Source of the DNA: Streptomyces sp. ISL-66
GTDB lineage: Bacteria > Actinomycetota > Actinomycetes > Streptomycetales > Streptomycetaceae
Length of the DNA: 33,439 nt
Direction: 5' to 3'
Assembly: GCF_018614135.1 (NCBI RefSeq)
Contig: NZ_JAGGOW010000021.1
Location: 1 to 33,439 of the forward strand
Positions 16,998 through 23,799 of the stretch are shown here, piece by piece. Below the pieces are notes generated by a model that did no database searches, was not told where the DNA came from, and was given only the letters and a program-made list of their open reading frames with translations. The position numbers and the translations under genes were made by a program. Each line of letters starts with the position of its first letter. The first letter of the stretch is position 1.

Positions 16998-17117
16998 ATG
17001 TCGCCCGTACTCGAACCGAACCCCCAGAACGGTCACAAGAAGCTCGGCCTCGTGCTGGGCGCGATGCTCGTCCTGACCGTGATCATCTCCGTCATCGCCA
17101 CCCTCGCCTCCCCGTAA
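16998..17117 (+). CDS. SGM_5486-like transporter-associated membrane peptide
   Basis: A 39-residue peptide: about 15 polar residues (PVLEPNPQNGHKKLG), then one membrane helix (LVLGAMLVLTVIISVIATLA) and a short tail. It starts 5 bp after the transporter stop. The size, sequence style and position match the small family named SGM_5486 transporter-associated protein as I recall it, found behind CynX/NimT-type transporters in Streptomyces. A role as a small transporter subunit or stabiliser is inferred from the conserved pairing only. Confidence 0.78.
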   Translation: MSPVLEPNPQNGHKKLGLVLGAMLVLTVIISVIATLASP

Positions 17118-17124
17118 CGGCGCC

Positions 17125-17147
17125 GTTGGTGGGGTTATCCCCCCAAC
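17125..17147 (+). terminator. Hairpin terminator after the transporter module
   Basis: GTTGG and GGGG (17125-17134, with a bulged T) pair with CCCC and CCAAC (17139-17147) around a TTAT loop, 8 bp after the stop of the membrane peptide. A CCCCTAGGGG palindrome follows immediately. Confidence 0.55.
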
Positions 17148-17204
17148 CCCTAGGGGGTCAGGCTCAGGGTGAAGTGGGGTGCGTCCCCGATGGGAACCGC
17201 CGGC

Positions 17205-17222
17205 TCGAATCCTTAGATTCGA
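17205..17222 (+). promoter_or_regulatory. Inverted repeat over a -10-like box
   Basis: A perfect TCGAATC-CTTA-GATTCGA dyad contains the -10-like TAGATT (17214-17219), about 46 bp before the small membrane protein gene. The size suits a dimeric repressor site. Confidence 0.45.
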
Positions 17223-17267
17223 AGAGCAAGAGCGAGTCCGTCCCACGCGCACCCCACGGAGGCGGCC

Positions 17268-17468
17268 ATGTCGGCCCCCACGCACACGTCCCCTCCCCGG
17301 GCCCTCGGGGCCGATGCCCGACTGCCCTGGTGGGCGCTGGCCCTGCCCGCCCTCGCCTTCGGCCTGCTGCTGGTCCTGCTCGCCGGATCCGGCGAGGCCC
17401 ACGCCGCCTCCGGCGGCGGCTCCGCCCTCGTCCAGGTCACCGAACAGCTGCTGCGCGCCGTCGGCTGA
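17268..17468 (+). CDS. Small single-helix membrane protein, unknown function
   Basis: A 66-residue protein from the ATG at 17268, preceded by a GGAGG ribosome site. It has a polar head, one hydrophobic segment (about 23-42, WALALPALAFGLLLVLLAG) and a small Gly/Ser-rich tail ending in a short amphipathic helix (LVQVTEQLLRAVG). It could be an anchored or secreted peptide; the AHAASGG stretch resembles a signal-peptidase site. I do not recognise the family. GC-ending codons and the good ribosome site support it as a real gene. Confidence 0.62.
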   Translation: MSAPTHTSPPRALGADARLPWWALALPALAFGLLLVLLAGSGEAHAASGGGSALVQVTEQLLRAVG

Positions 17469-17588
17469 CAGCACACGGAGCACCGGACCCCGCCCGCGCG
17501 CCCGTGCGCCGGGGGTGTGCCCGCACCTGGGGGTGAGCCCCCTCAACACCCTGCGCCCCATGGCTCGATCCATGCGAAGCTGGGAATC

Positions 17589-18107
17589 ATGAGCGCCGAC
17601 ACACCCCGCAGGATCGTCCTCCTCCGGCACGCCAAGGCCGAATGGTCGGACGGCACAGACCACGACCGCCCGCTGGCGGAGCGCGGCCGTCACGATGCCC
17701 CGGCAGCCGGCCAGAAGCTGGCCCAGACCGGCATCACCTTCGACCTGGCCCTCTGCTCCAGTGCGGCCCGGACCCGCGAGACCTGGAAGCTCGCCGTCCA
17801 GGAGCTCGCGCACCGGCCGAAGACCTCGTACGAGGACCGGCTCTACGAAGCTTCGCTGGGCGAGCTCATCGCCCTGCTGAACGAAACCTCCGACGACGTC
17901 GCGAACCTGCTGGTCATCGGCCACAACCCCGGCATGCACGCCCTCGCCGACGCCCTGTCCCGGAGCGCGCAGGGCGACGTACTGGCCCGGATGAACCGCA
18001 GGGGCTTCCCGACCTCCGCCCTCGCCGTCGTCTCCTTCACCGGCTCGTGGAAGACCGTGGAACACGGCGTGGGCACCCTGCTGGACTTCTGGACCCCGCA
18101 CGGCTGA
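17589..18107 (+). CDS. SixA-like histidine phosphatase
   Basis: A 172-residue member of the histidine phosphatase superfamily. The catalytic RH pair is R13-H14 (LLRHAKAEW), the second histidine is H112 (IGHNPGMH), and phosphate-binding arginines lie near 61-63 (SSAARTRET). The short length and the RHAKAEW motif fit the SixA branch, which removes phosphate from phosphohistidine proteins. The start is the ATG at 17589; the longer open frame upstream lacks a ribosome site. Its stop codon lies inside the first unit of a 15-bp tandem repeat, so every later unit re-creates the stop in frame. It is convergent with serB. Confidence 0.88.
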   Translation: MSADTPRRIVLLRHAKAEWSDGTDHDRPLAERGRHDAPAAGQKLAQTGITFDLALCSSAARTRETWKLAVQELAHRPKTSYEDRLYEASLGELIALLNETSDDVANLLVIGHNPGMHALADALSRSAQGDVLARMNRRGFPTSALAVVSFTGSWKTVEHGVGTLLDFWTPHG

Positions 18108-18186
18108 CCACCGCACGGCTGACCACCGCACGGCTGACCACCGCACGGCTGACCACCGCACGGCTGACCACCCCACGGCTGACCAC
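18097..18186. repeat. 15-bp tandem repeat, six copies, over a stop codon
   Basis: The unit CGCACGGCTGACCAC is repeated six times without gaps (18097-18186). The first five copies are identical and the last has CCC for CGC. The first unit encodes the C-terminal PHG and the TGA stop of the SixA-like gene. Because 15 is a multiple of 3, each unit carries the TGA in the same frame. Confidence 0.95.
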
Positions 18187-18191
18187 ACGCC

Positions 18192-18242
18192 CATGACGGA
18201 GCGGGCCCGGCACGGTGGACGTGCCGGGCCCGCTCCGTCATG
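18192..18242. terminator. Very strong bidirectional hairpin terminator
   Basis: A perfect 22-bp stem (18192-18213 with 18221-18242) around a 7-nt loop lies directly after the tandem repeat, between the convergent SixA-like gene and serB. It has the longest perfect stem I found in the window. Confidence 0.9.
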
Positions 18243-18258
18243 ACCGGGTGGGCCGCGA

Positions 18259-19458
18259 TCACGCCAGGTCGGCGGCCTCGACCTCTTCCCGGGTGATCCC
18301 GAGCAGGTACAGCACGGCGTCCAGGAACGGCACGTTCACCGCCGTGTGCGCGGCCTCGCGCACCACGGGCTTGGCGCAGAACGCCACGCCCAGCCCGGCG
18401 GCGTTCAGCATGTCCAGGTCGTTGGCGCCGTCACCGATGGCCACCGTCTGGGCCAGCGGTACGCCGGCCTCCGCGGCGAAGCGGCGCAGGAGCCGGGCCT
18501 TGCCGGCCCGGTCCACGATCTCGCCGACGACCTTGCCGGTCAGCTTGCCGTCGACGATCTCCAGGGTGTTGGCGGCGGCGAAGTCCAGGCCGAGCCGCTC
18601 CCGCAGATCGTCCGTCACCTGCGTGAACCCGCCGGACACGATGCCCACCTGATAGCCGAGGCGCTTGAGGGTCCGGATCAGGGTCCGGGCACCCGGGGTG
18701 AGGCGCACCTCGGAGCGGACCTTGTCCACGACGGAGGCGTCCAGCCCCTCCAGCAGCGCGACCCGGGCGTGCAGCGACTGCTCGAAGTCCAGCTCGCCGC
18801 GCATGGCACGCTCGGTCACCTCGGCGACCTCGGCCTCACAGCCGGCGTGCGCGGCGAAGAGCTCGATGACCTCGTCCTGGATCAGCGTCGAGTCGACGTC
18901 CATGACGACGAGGCGCTGGGCACGCCGGTGCAGCCCGGCCGATACCACGGCCACGTCCACGCCGATGTGTGCGGCGGCGGTGGCCAGGGCGGTGCGCAGC
19001 GGCTCGGTCTCGGTGCCGGAGACGGCGAACTCCACGGCCGTCACCGGATACTTCGCCAGCCGGAAGATGCGGTCGATGTTGCCGCCGGTCGCGGTGATCC
19101 GCGCCGCGACGGCGGCCGTGGACTCGGAGGTGAGCGGGTTCCCGAGCACGGTGACGTGCGAACGGCCACTTCCGCGCGGCCGGTTGTCACCGGTGCCGGA
19201 AAGGATCTCCGCCTGCAGCTTGAGGGACTCGGCCCAGCTGTGGACGGTGGCCCGCAGCTCGCCCTCGGTGCCGGCGGTGGGGTGGGTGACGAGGGCGCAC
19301 AGGACGATGCGGCCCCGCGTGACGACCTGCTCGATGTCGACGACGTCGACGGAGTAGGCGGCGAGGGTGTCGAACAGCCCGGCGGTGATCCCGGGACGGT
19401 CCTTGCCGAAGATCTTGACGAGGAGGGTGGGGACGTCGGAGGTCTGCGAAGCGCTCAT
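18259..19458 (-). CDS. serB: Phosphoserine phosphatase SerB with N-terminal ACT region
   Basis: A 399-residue enzyme that makes L-serine from phosphoserine, the last step of the phosphorylated pathway. The N-terminal half holds two ACT-like domains (about 10-85 and 100-172; the first has the motif FGKDRPGITAGLFD), which suggests amino-acid feedback. The HAD phosphatase half starts at the DVDST motif (D187 nucleophile, D189), continues with SGGF at 275-278, and ends with GDGANDLDM at 342-350. The ATG at 19458 is preceded by AAGG and begins just before the first ACT strand; the longer open frame is a shadow. It is separated from the upstream divergent FHA-ABC gene by 406 bp. Confidence 0.95.
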   Translation of the reverse strand: MSASQTSDVPTLLVKIFGKDRPGITAGLFDTLAAYSVDVVDIEQVVTRGRIVLCALVTHPTAGTEGELRATVHSWAESLKLQAEILSGTGDNRPRGSGRSHVTVLGNPLTSESTAAVAARITATGGNIDRIFRLAKYPVTAVEFAVSGTETEPLRTALATAAAHIGVDVAVVSAGLHRRAQRLVVMDVDSTLIQDEVIELFAAHAGCEAEVAEVTERAMRGELDFEQSLHARVALLEGLDASVVDKVRSEVRLTPGARTLIRTLKRLGYQVGIVSGGFTQVTDDLRERLGLDFAAANTLEIVDGKLTGKVVGEIVDRAGKARLLRRFAAEAGVPLAQTVAIGDGANDLDMLNAAGLGVAFCAKPVVREAAHTAVNVPFLDAVLYLLGITREEVEAADLA

Positions 19459-19633
19459 GGTGCCTTCACCGTATCTCCCCGGGCTCCGGCCGCGGACCCC
19501 CGTCCCACCTGCCGGAACCGTTTCGGTCCGTACGGACGTGCGGTGGCTGCTCGGCGGCCCGCGGCGGCCATGCCGCGGCCAGGCCACGGCCATGCGGCGG
19601 ATGTGCCGCGGCCACGCGAGGGGCGCCGCCGTC

Positions 19634-19678
19634 CGCCCTTCCCGCCGCCCCGGGATGCCGACGGCGGCGGGAAGGGCG
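19634..19678. other. Terminator-like 16-bp hairpin between divergent genes
   Basis: A perfect 16-bp stem (19634-19649 with 19663-19678) and a 13-nt loop. It looks like the terminators elsewhere in the window, but here both neighbouring genes point away from it. It could end a small RNA or act as an attenuator in a long leader. Confidence 0.7.
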
Positions 19679-19790
19679 CGGCGGGAAGTCCCGAATCGCA
19701 CACTCCGGGTGATTTTCCACCCCCTCGGCGAGCCTCCGCGTGCTCCGCCAAGTGGCCCGGATTCCCCTTGTGGCCGCGCGCCTGAAATAG

Positions 19791-19819
19791 TTCCCCCGGA
19801 TGTTCGCCATCCCTAGACT
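19791..19819 (+). promoter_or_regulatory. Candidate promoter of the FHA-ABC gene
   Basis: TTCCCC (19791-19796), a 17-nt spacer, then TAGACT (19814-19819). The start point would fall near 19826, giving a leader of about 40 nt with a GGGGCTGGA ribosome site before the GTG. Confidence 0.4.
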
Positions 19820-19864
19820 CCCTGACGTCATGGGGGGTTCTCGGGGGACTTAAGTGGGGCTGGA

Positions 19865-22423
19865 GTGCCGGAACTCGTACTGGAATTGAATGGAAGGACC
19901 TGGACGCTCGATCCGTCCAGGTCGTACTCGCTGGGGCGCGATCCTCAGGGAGACGTGGTGATCGATGACGCCCGGGTGTCGTGGCGGCACGCCACGATCG
20001 CCTGGAACGGGCGGGGTTGGGGGATCGAGGATCACGGGAGCACCAACGGCACGTACGTGCGGGGGGCGAGGGTCCAGCACGCCGAGCTCGTGCCCGGCAC
20101 GCCGGTACACCTGGGCAACGCGACCGACGGGCCGCGGCTGAATCCCGTCGCCGGAGCGGCCGCGGCCGCCCCGGTGCCGCAGCCGGCCGCGGCGCAGCAG
20201 TCGCCCGCTCAGGCGTACGCGCAGCAGCCGCCGGCCCAGCCGCGGCAGCAGGCGTGGGAACAGCAGGTCCAGCAGCCGCTGCCGCAGCAGCAGGCACAGC
20301 AGGCCCAGCAGGCTCCGGCGTTCCCGCAGCAGCAGGCACAGCAGGCACAGCAGGCACAGCAGGCCCAGCAGGCACAGCCGTTCCCGCAGCAGCAGGGCGG
20401 CGCCGGCTACGGCGACCACCGCAGCCCGACGACGTTCCACCAGCTCGAGCTGGGCCACGTCATCCGGATCGGCCGCGCGCTGGAGAACGAGCTGGTGGTC
20501 TCCGACCTCCAGGTCTCGCGCAACCACGCCGAGTTCCACTCGATGCCGGGCGGCCGCTTCGAGATCCGCGACCTGGGCAGCCACAACGGCACCTATGTCA
20601 ACGGCCAGCCGCTGGCGAAGTCCGGCACCGCGCTGCTCGGCCCGAACGACATCGTCGGCGTCGGCCACTCCACCTTCCGGATCGTCGGCGACCGCCTCGA
20701 GGAGTTCGTCGACACCGGTGACGTCTCCTTCTCGGCCCGCCACCTCACGGTCACGGTCGACGGCGGCAAGCAGATCCTCAAGGACGTCACCTTCGGCGTC
20801 CCGGAGAAGTCGCTGATCGGCGTCATCGGCCCGTCGGGCTCCGGCAAGTCGACGCTGCTCAAGGCGCTGACCGGCTACCGCCCGGCCAACCAGGGCGACG
20901 TCCTCTACGACAACCGCAACCTGTACAAGCAGTTCGCGGAGCTCCGTCAGCGCATCGGCCTGGTCCCGCAGGACGACATCCTGCACAAGGAGCTGAAGGT
21001 CAGCACCGCGCTCAAGTACGCGGCCAAGCTCCGCTTCCCGGGCGACACCGCCGAGTCCGAGCGCGCCGCCCGCATCAACGAGGTGCTCGGCGAGCTCAAG
21101 CTCGACATCCACAAGGACAAGAAGATCACCTCGCTCTCGGGTGGTCAGCGCAAGCGCGTGTCCGTGGCCCTGGAGCTGCTCACCAAGCCGTCGCTGATCT
21201 TCCTGGACGAGCCGACCTCCGGCCTCGACCCGGGCATGGACCGCGACGTCATGCAGCTGCTGCGCGGGCTCGCCGACGACGGCCGCACGGTCCTCGTCGT
21301 CACCCACTCGGTGGCCGAGCTGGCCATCTGCGACAAGCTGCTGGTCATGGCACCGGGCGGTTCGGTCGCGTACTTCGGCCCGCCGGACGAGGCGCTGAAC
21401 TTCTTCGGCTACTCGACCTGGGCCGACGTGTTCTCCGCCTTCGAGAGCTACCGCGACTACGACTGGGCGGGCCGCTGGAAGGGCTCCCAGCACTACCAGC
21501 TGTACGCGGCCGACATCGACGCGGTCGCCCCGCAGTCGGTGCAGCCCGCCGTGCAGCAGACCCGGCCGCCGAAGCCGCAGGGCTGGGGCTCCCAGCTCTG
21601 GACGCTGATCCGCCGCTACGTGTCGGTCATCGCGTCCGACAAGGGCTTCATCGGTCTGATGCTGATCCTCCCGGCGGTCCTGGGCGTGGTCTCCACGGTC
21701 ATCCCGGCGACCTTCGGCCTCGCACCGCCGAAGCCGCCGTCCGTGTTCAACAGCGCGGCCGGCACGATCACGCTGATCCTCGCGGTCGGCATGTGCTTCT
21801 CGGGCGCCGCCAACTCGGTCCGAGAGCTGATCAAGGAACGGGTGATCTACGAGCGGGAACGCGCGACGGGCCTGTCCCGGTCCGCGTACCTGATGTCGAA
21901 GGTGATCGTCCTCGGCGTCATCACCGCCATCCAGGGCGTGATCATCTGCGGGATCGGCTTCTTCCCCCGCGACATGCCGACCGAGGGCCTGTTCATGTCG
22001 CCGGCCGTCGAGATCTGCCTGTCGATCACCGCGCTCGGCTTCACCTCGATGATGTTCGGCCTGGTCATCTCCTCGCTGGTGAAGACCGCCGAGAAGACGA
22101 TGCCGCTGCTGGTCATGTTCGCGATCATCCAGGTCGTCTTCACCGGAATCCTCTTCCAGGTCTACGACTCCCCGGGCCTGGAGCAGATCGCCTGGCTGAT
22201 GCCGTCCCGCTGGGCCGTCGCCGCCGCCGGCACCACGCTGCACCTCAGCACGCTCATGGCGCCCTGGGACCGCGACAACCCGGACAACACCGACCCGCTC
22301 TGGGACGCCACGGTCGGCCAGTGGAGCTTCGACATCATCGTCCTGGTCCTGCTGGGCGTCGCCTGCGGCTTCGCGGTCGCGCGCCTGCTGCGCCGCCACG
22401 AGCCCGAGGTCATGCGCAAGTGA
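19865..22423 (+). CDS. Double-FHA ABC-2 transporter fusion (ATPase plus permease)
   Basis: An 852-residue single-chain half-transporter. Two forkhead-associated domains lie at about 18-85 and 199-255 (the second with GRALENEL, VSRNHAEF and SHNGTYVNG). They are joined by a Gln/Ala-rich linker (about 105-178) made of QQA repeats. The ABC ATPase spans about 290-520: Walker A GPSGSGKST 322-330, signature LSGGQ 424-428, Walker B LIFLDE 444-449. An ABC-2 permease with about six helices fills 580-852. This matches the architecture of mycobacterial Rv1747, an exporter controlled by Ser/Thr kinases through its FHA domains. No kinase gene is adjacent. GTG start at 19865. Confidence 0.92.
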   Translation: MPELVLELNGRTWTLDPSRSYSLGRDPQGDVVIDDARVSWRHATIAWNGRGWGIEDHGSTNGTYVRGARVQHAELVPGTPVHLGNATDGPRLNPVAGAAAAAPVPQPAAAQQSPAQAYAQQPPAQPRQQAWEQQVQQPLPQQQAQQAQQAPAFPQQQAQQAQQAQQAQQAQPFPQQQGGAGYGDHRSPTTFHQLELGHVIRIGRALENELVVSDLQVSRNHAEFHSMPGGRFEIRDLGSHNGTYVNGQPLAKSGTALLGPNDIVGVGHSTFRIVGDRLEEFVDTGDVSFSARHLTVTVDGGKQILKDVTFGVPEKSLIGVIGPSGSGKSTLLKALTGYRPANQGDVLYDNRNLYKQFAELRQRIGLVPQDDILHKELKVSTALKYAAKLRFPGDTAESERAARINEVLGELKLDIHKDKKITSLSGGQRKRVSVALELLTKPSLIFLDEPTSGLDPGMDRDVMQLLRGLADDGRTVLVVTHSVAELAICDKLLVMAPGGSVAYFGPPDEALNFFGYSTWADVFSAFESYRDYDWAGRWKGSQHYQLYAADIDAVAPQSVQPAVQQTRPPKPQGWGSQLWTLIRRYVSVIASDKGFIGLMLILPAVLGVVSTVIPATFGLAPPKPPSVFNSAAGTITLILAVGMCFSGAANSVRELIKERVIYERERATGLSRSAYLMSKVIVLGVITAIQGVIICGIGFFPRDMPTEGLFMSPAVEICLSITALGFTSMMFGLVISSLVKTAEKTMPLLVMFAIIQVVFTGILFQVYDSPGLEQIAWLMPSRWAVAAAGTTLHLSTLMAPWDRDNPDNTDPLWDATVGQWSFDIIVLVLLGVACGFAVARLLRRHEPEVMRK
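20279..20397 (+). repeat. QQA-coding repeats in the FHA-ABC linker
   Basis: Tandem 9-bp units of the CAGCAGGCA type encode QQA repeats, arranged as two larger blocks that each end in a FPQQQ-coding segment. Such an array can change length in frame and so vary the spacing of the two FHA domains. Confidence 0.8.
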
Positions 22424-22476
22424 GGCCCGGGGCCGCGCGTCCGTAGCGCTGCCCGGTGCCGTAGGGCACGCACGAA

Positions 22477-22519
22477 CGCCTCAGGGCGGCTCCCGGAACA
22501 CCGGGGCCGCCCTGAGGCG
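22477..22519. terminator. Bidirectional hairpin terminator
   Basis: A perfect 14-bp stem (22477-22490 with 22506-22519); the loop region itself forms a CCCGG-AACA-CCGGG hairpin. It separates the convergent FHA-ABC and transglycosylase genes. Confidence 0.85.
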
Positions 22520-22548
22520 CATGGGGGGCTTGGGGGGACGCCAGGGGC

Positions 22549-23244
22549 CTAGTAGGCGCTGTTGACGTTGTCCATGGAGCCGTAGCGGTCGGCCGCGTAG
22601 TTGCAGGCCGCGACGATGTTGGCGACCGGGTCGTACTGGTCGAACTTGGTGCCCTTGACGTGGTACGTCTTGAAGGTCGGGGCGATGACCTGGAGCAGAC
22701 CCTTGCTGGGGATGCCGTTCTGGGCGTTGATGTCCCAGTTGTTGATCGCCATCGGGTTGCCGCTGGACTCGCGCATGATGTTGCGGTGGATACCGGCGTA
22801 GGTGCCCGGAATGCCTTCCTTCTTCATGATGAAGAGGGCTTCCTTGATCCAGCCGTCCAGGTTGTTCGCGAAGACGGGCGTGCGGGCCGCGGAACGGCTG
22901 GCGGCGGCCTTGCGCTCGCGGTCCTTCTTGGCGTCGGCCTCGGCCTTGGCCTTGGCGGCGTCCTTCGTGGCCTTGGCCTTGGCGGCGTCCTTCGCGGCCT
23001 GGGCCTGCTTGCCGGCGACGACCTGCTGAACGGTGAGGTGCTGCTGCACGGCCTGCGTCTGCGCGCCGTCGACGACCTTGGACCAGGCGACGGGGGCGGC
23101 GACGACGGTCGCGGCCTCACCGGTGCCGGCGGGGACGAGCGAGAAAGCGAGGGCGGCGGCGCCCATGGTGGCTACACCGGCGATGGAAAGCTTGTGCGCC
23201 TTCGTCAGACGACGGCTGTGGCCGGGAGTGCTGGTCTCGGACAT
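22549..23244 (-). CDS. Secreted lytic transglycosylase-like protein (SLT fold)
   Basis: A 231-residue secreted protein that likely cleaves or binds peptidoglycan glycan strands. The signal peptide spans about 1-45 (KAHKLS, then a hydrophobic core, cleaved near GEAA). A charged Ala/Lys coiled-coil follows (about 80-117), with a DNA-level duplication of the AKAKxxKDAAKAKA segment. The C-terminal SLT-like domain (about 126-231) has the putative catalytic glutamate E159 (IMRESSGNP) and the GLLQVIAPTF motif at 182-191. The ATG at 23244 has a GAGG site. The upstream region holds a promoter-like sequence and unusual inverted repeats. Proteins of this kind remodel the wall during growth, spore formation or germination. 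Confidence 0.88.
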   Translation of the reverse strand: MSETSTPGHSRRLTKAHKLSIAGVATMGAAALAFSLVPAGTGEAATVVAAPVAWSKVVDGAQTQAVQQHLTVQQVVAGKQAQAAKDAAKAKATKDAAKAKAEADAKKDRERKAAASRSAARTPVFANNLDGWIKEALFIMKKEGIPGTYAGIHRNIMRESSGNPMAINNWDINAQNGIPSKGLLQVIAPTFKTYHVKGTKFDQYDPVANIVAACNYAADRYGSMDNVNSAY

Positions 23245-23281
23245 GCGTAGCAACCTCTTCGAATAGCGGGAGCCGCAGGAA

Positions 23282-23312
23282 AGCGCCGCTCGGATCCGGG
23301 ATCCGCGGCGCT
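23282..23312 (-). other. Leader hairpin of the transglycosylase gene
   Basis: AGCGCCG and CGGCGCT (23282-23288, 23306-23312) enclose a 7-1-7 perfect palindrome, CGGATCC-G-GGATCCG (23291-23305). The element lies 38-68 bp upstream of the start codon, within the predicted leader. Confidence 0.6.
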
Positions 23313-23327
23313 GTGCGACGAGAGCAA

Positions 23328-23356
23328 TTCTTAGCGGTGGCAAAAACTTGTGGCAA
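23328..23356 (-). promoter_or_regulatory. Candidate transglycosylase promoter
   Basis: On the minus strand, TTGCCA (23356-23351), a 17-nt spacer and TAAGAA (23333-23328). Transcription would start near 23320, giving a leader of about 75 nt. Confidence 0.5.
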
Positions 23357-23373
23357 AGGTGTGACGTACGATC

Positions 23374-23470
23374 CTGCTTAGTGGATCACGCTGGGGCGCC
23401 GAGCCCGCGATTTCGGACGCGGCGCTAGGTGCCGCAGTGCTGATGGGCTCTTTATCTGTCCACTAAGCAG
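23374..23470. repeat. Nested inverted repeats (possible structured RNA or operator)
   Basis: Outer arms of 12 bp, CTGCTTAGTGGA at 23374-23385 and its exact complement at 23459-23470. Within them lie 6-bp arms GAGCCC/GGGCTC (23401-23406, 23445-23450), and within those GCGGC/GCCGC (23419-23423, 23431-23435). The outer arms are AT-richer than the surroundings. Confidence 0.7.
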
Positions 23471-23695
23471 CTTCGTAAGTGATGTGCGTCCTATGTGCGG
23501 GGTCACATCGGTCCTGCAACAAACTCACCGACCGTTGCGGCAGCAATTCATTGCGTCACCGCTCTCATCCTTGAGTAGCAGGCGAAGGTCCCGGAACTCG
23601 TGCCAAAGGCAGAGACGGGCCACCACTTCGGGCTGCACGCGCCGGGCCCCCGCCTCAGCGCGCGGCCGCACCCCGGTCACGTCCCTTCGTCCGAG

Positions 23696-23755
23696 GCCCC
23701 GACTAAGCCCCGACTAGGTCCTGGCTCAGGTCCCGGCCTAGGCCAGGCCTAGGCC
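23696..23755. repeat. Repeat cluster with twin GGCCTAGGCC palindromes
   Basis: GCCCCGACTA occurs twice in near-tandem (23696-23705, 23707-23716). GGCCTAGGCC then occurs twice, separated by one A (23735-23744, 23746-23755). The whole 21 bp is itself palindromic. CTAG, normally rare in Streptomyces, appears three times in 50 bp. Confidence 0.7.
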
Positions 23756-23799
23756 CCGCGCCCGATCCCGCAGGTCAGGCCCGCGAGTACCGTGATCCC

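Larger units (their letters stand above)
19459..19864. other. 406-bp divergent intergenic region, serB / FHA-ABC
   Basis: No convincing gene is present. The region holds an 11-bp direct repeat TGCCGCGGCCA (19571-19581 and 19604-19614) in a GCCGCGGC-rich stretch, a perfect 16-bp hairpin (19634-19678), and a candidate promoter for the FHA-ABC gene near 19791-19819. A 121-residue minus-strand open frame spans part of it but is Arg-rich and unlike a protein. Confidence 0.6.
23245..23799. other. 555-bp divergent intergenic region with several symmetric elements
   Basis: No gene is supported here. From left to right it holds a leader hairpin (23282-23312), a minus-strand promoter (23328-23356), nested inverted repeats (23374-23470), a featureless stretch to about 23690, and a repeat cluster with two GGCCTAGGCC palindromes (23696-23755) just before the histidine kinase gene. 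Confidence 0.7.

Noticed and set aside
18105..18182. Programmed stop read-through or selenocysteine use at the repeated TGA codons
   Set aside because: The repeats follow the normal end of the phosphatase domain, and the extra residues (PPHG units) add nothing recognisable.
18097..18186. CRISPR-like array
   Set aside because: The units are only 15 bp and contiguous, without unique spacers, and no cas genes are present.
19466..19831. 121-residue minus-strand open frame in the serB / FHA-ABC gap
   Set aside because: Arg-rich sequence without a domain, crossing a perfect hairpin and the FHA promoter region.
19850..22399. 849-residue minus-strand open frame opposite the FHA-ABC gene
   Set aside because: Typical high-GC antisense shadow, Arg/Asp/Gly-rich with no domain; the plus strand has a complete recognised protein.
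23245..23560. ydaO (c-di-AMP) riboswitch
   Set aside because: The conserved core sequences of that class are not visible on the minus strand, although the gene type would fit.
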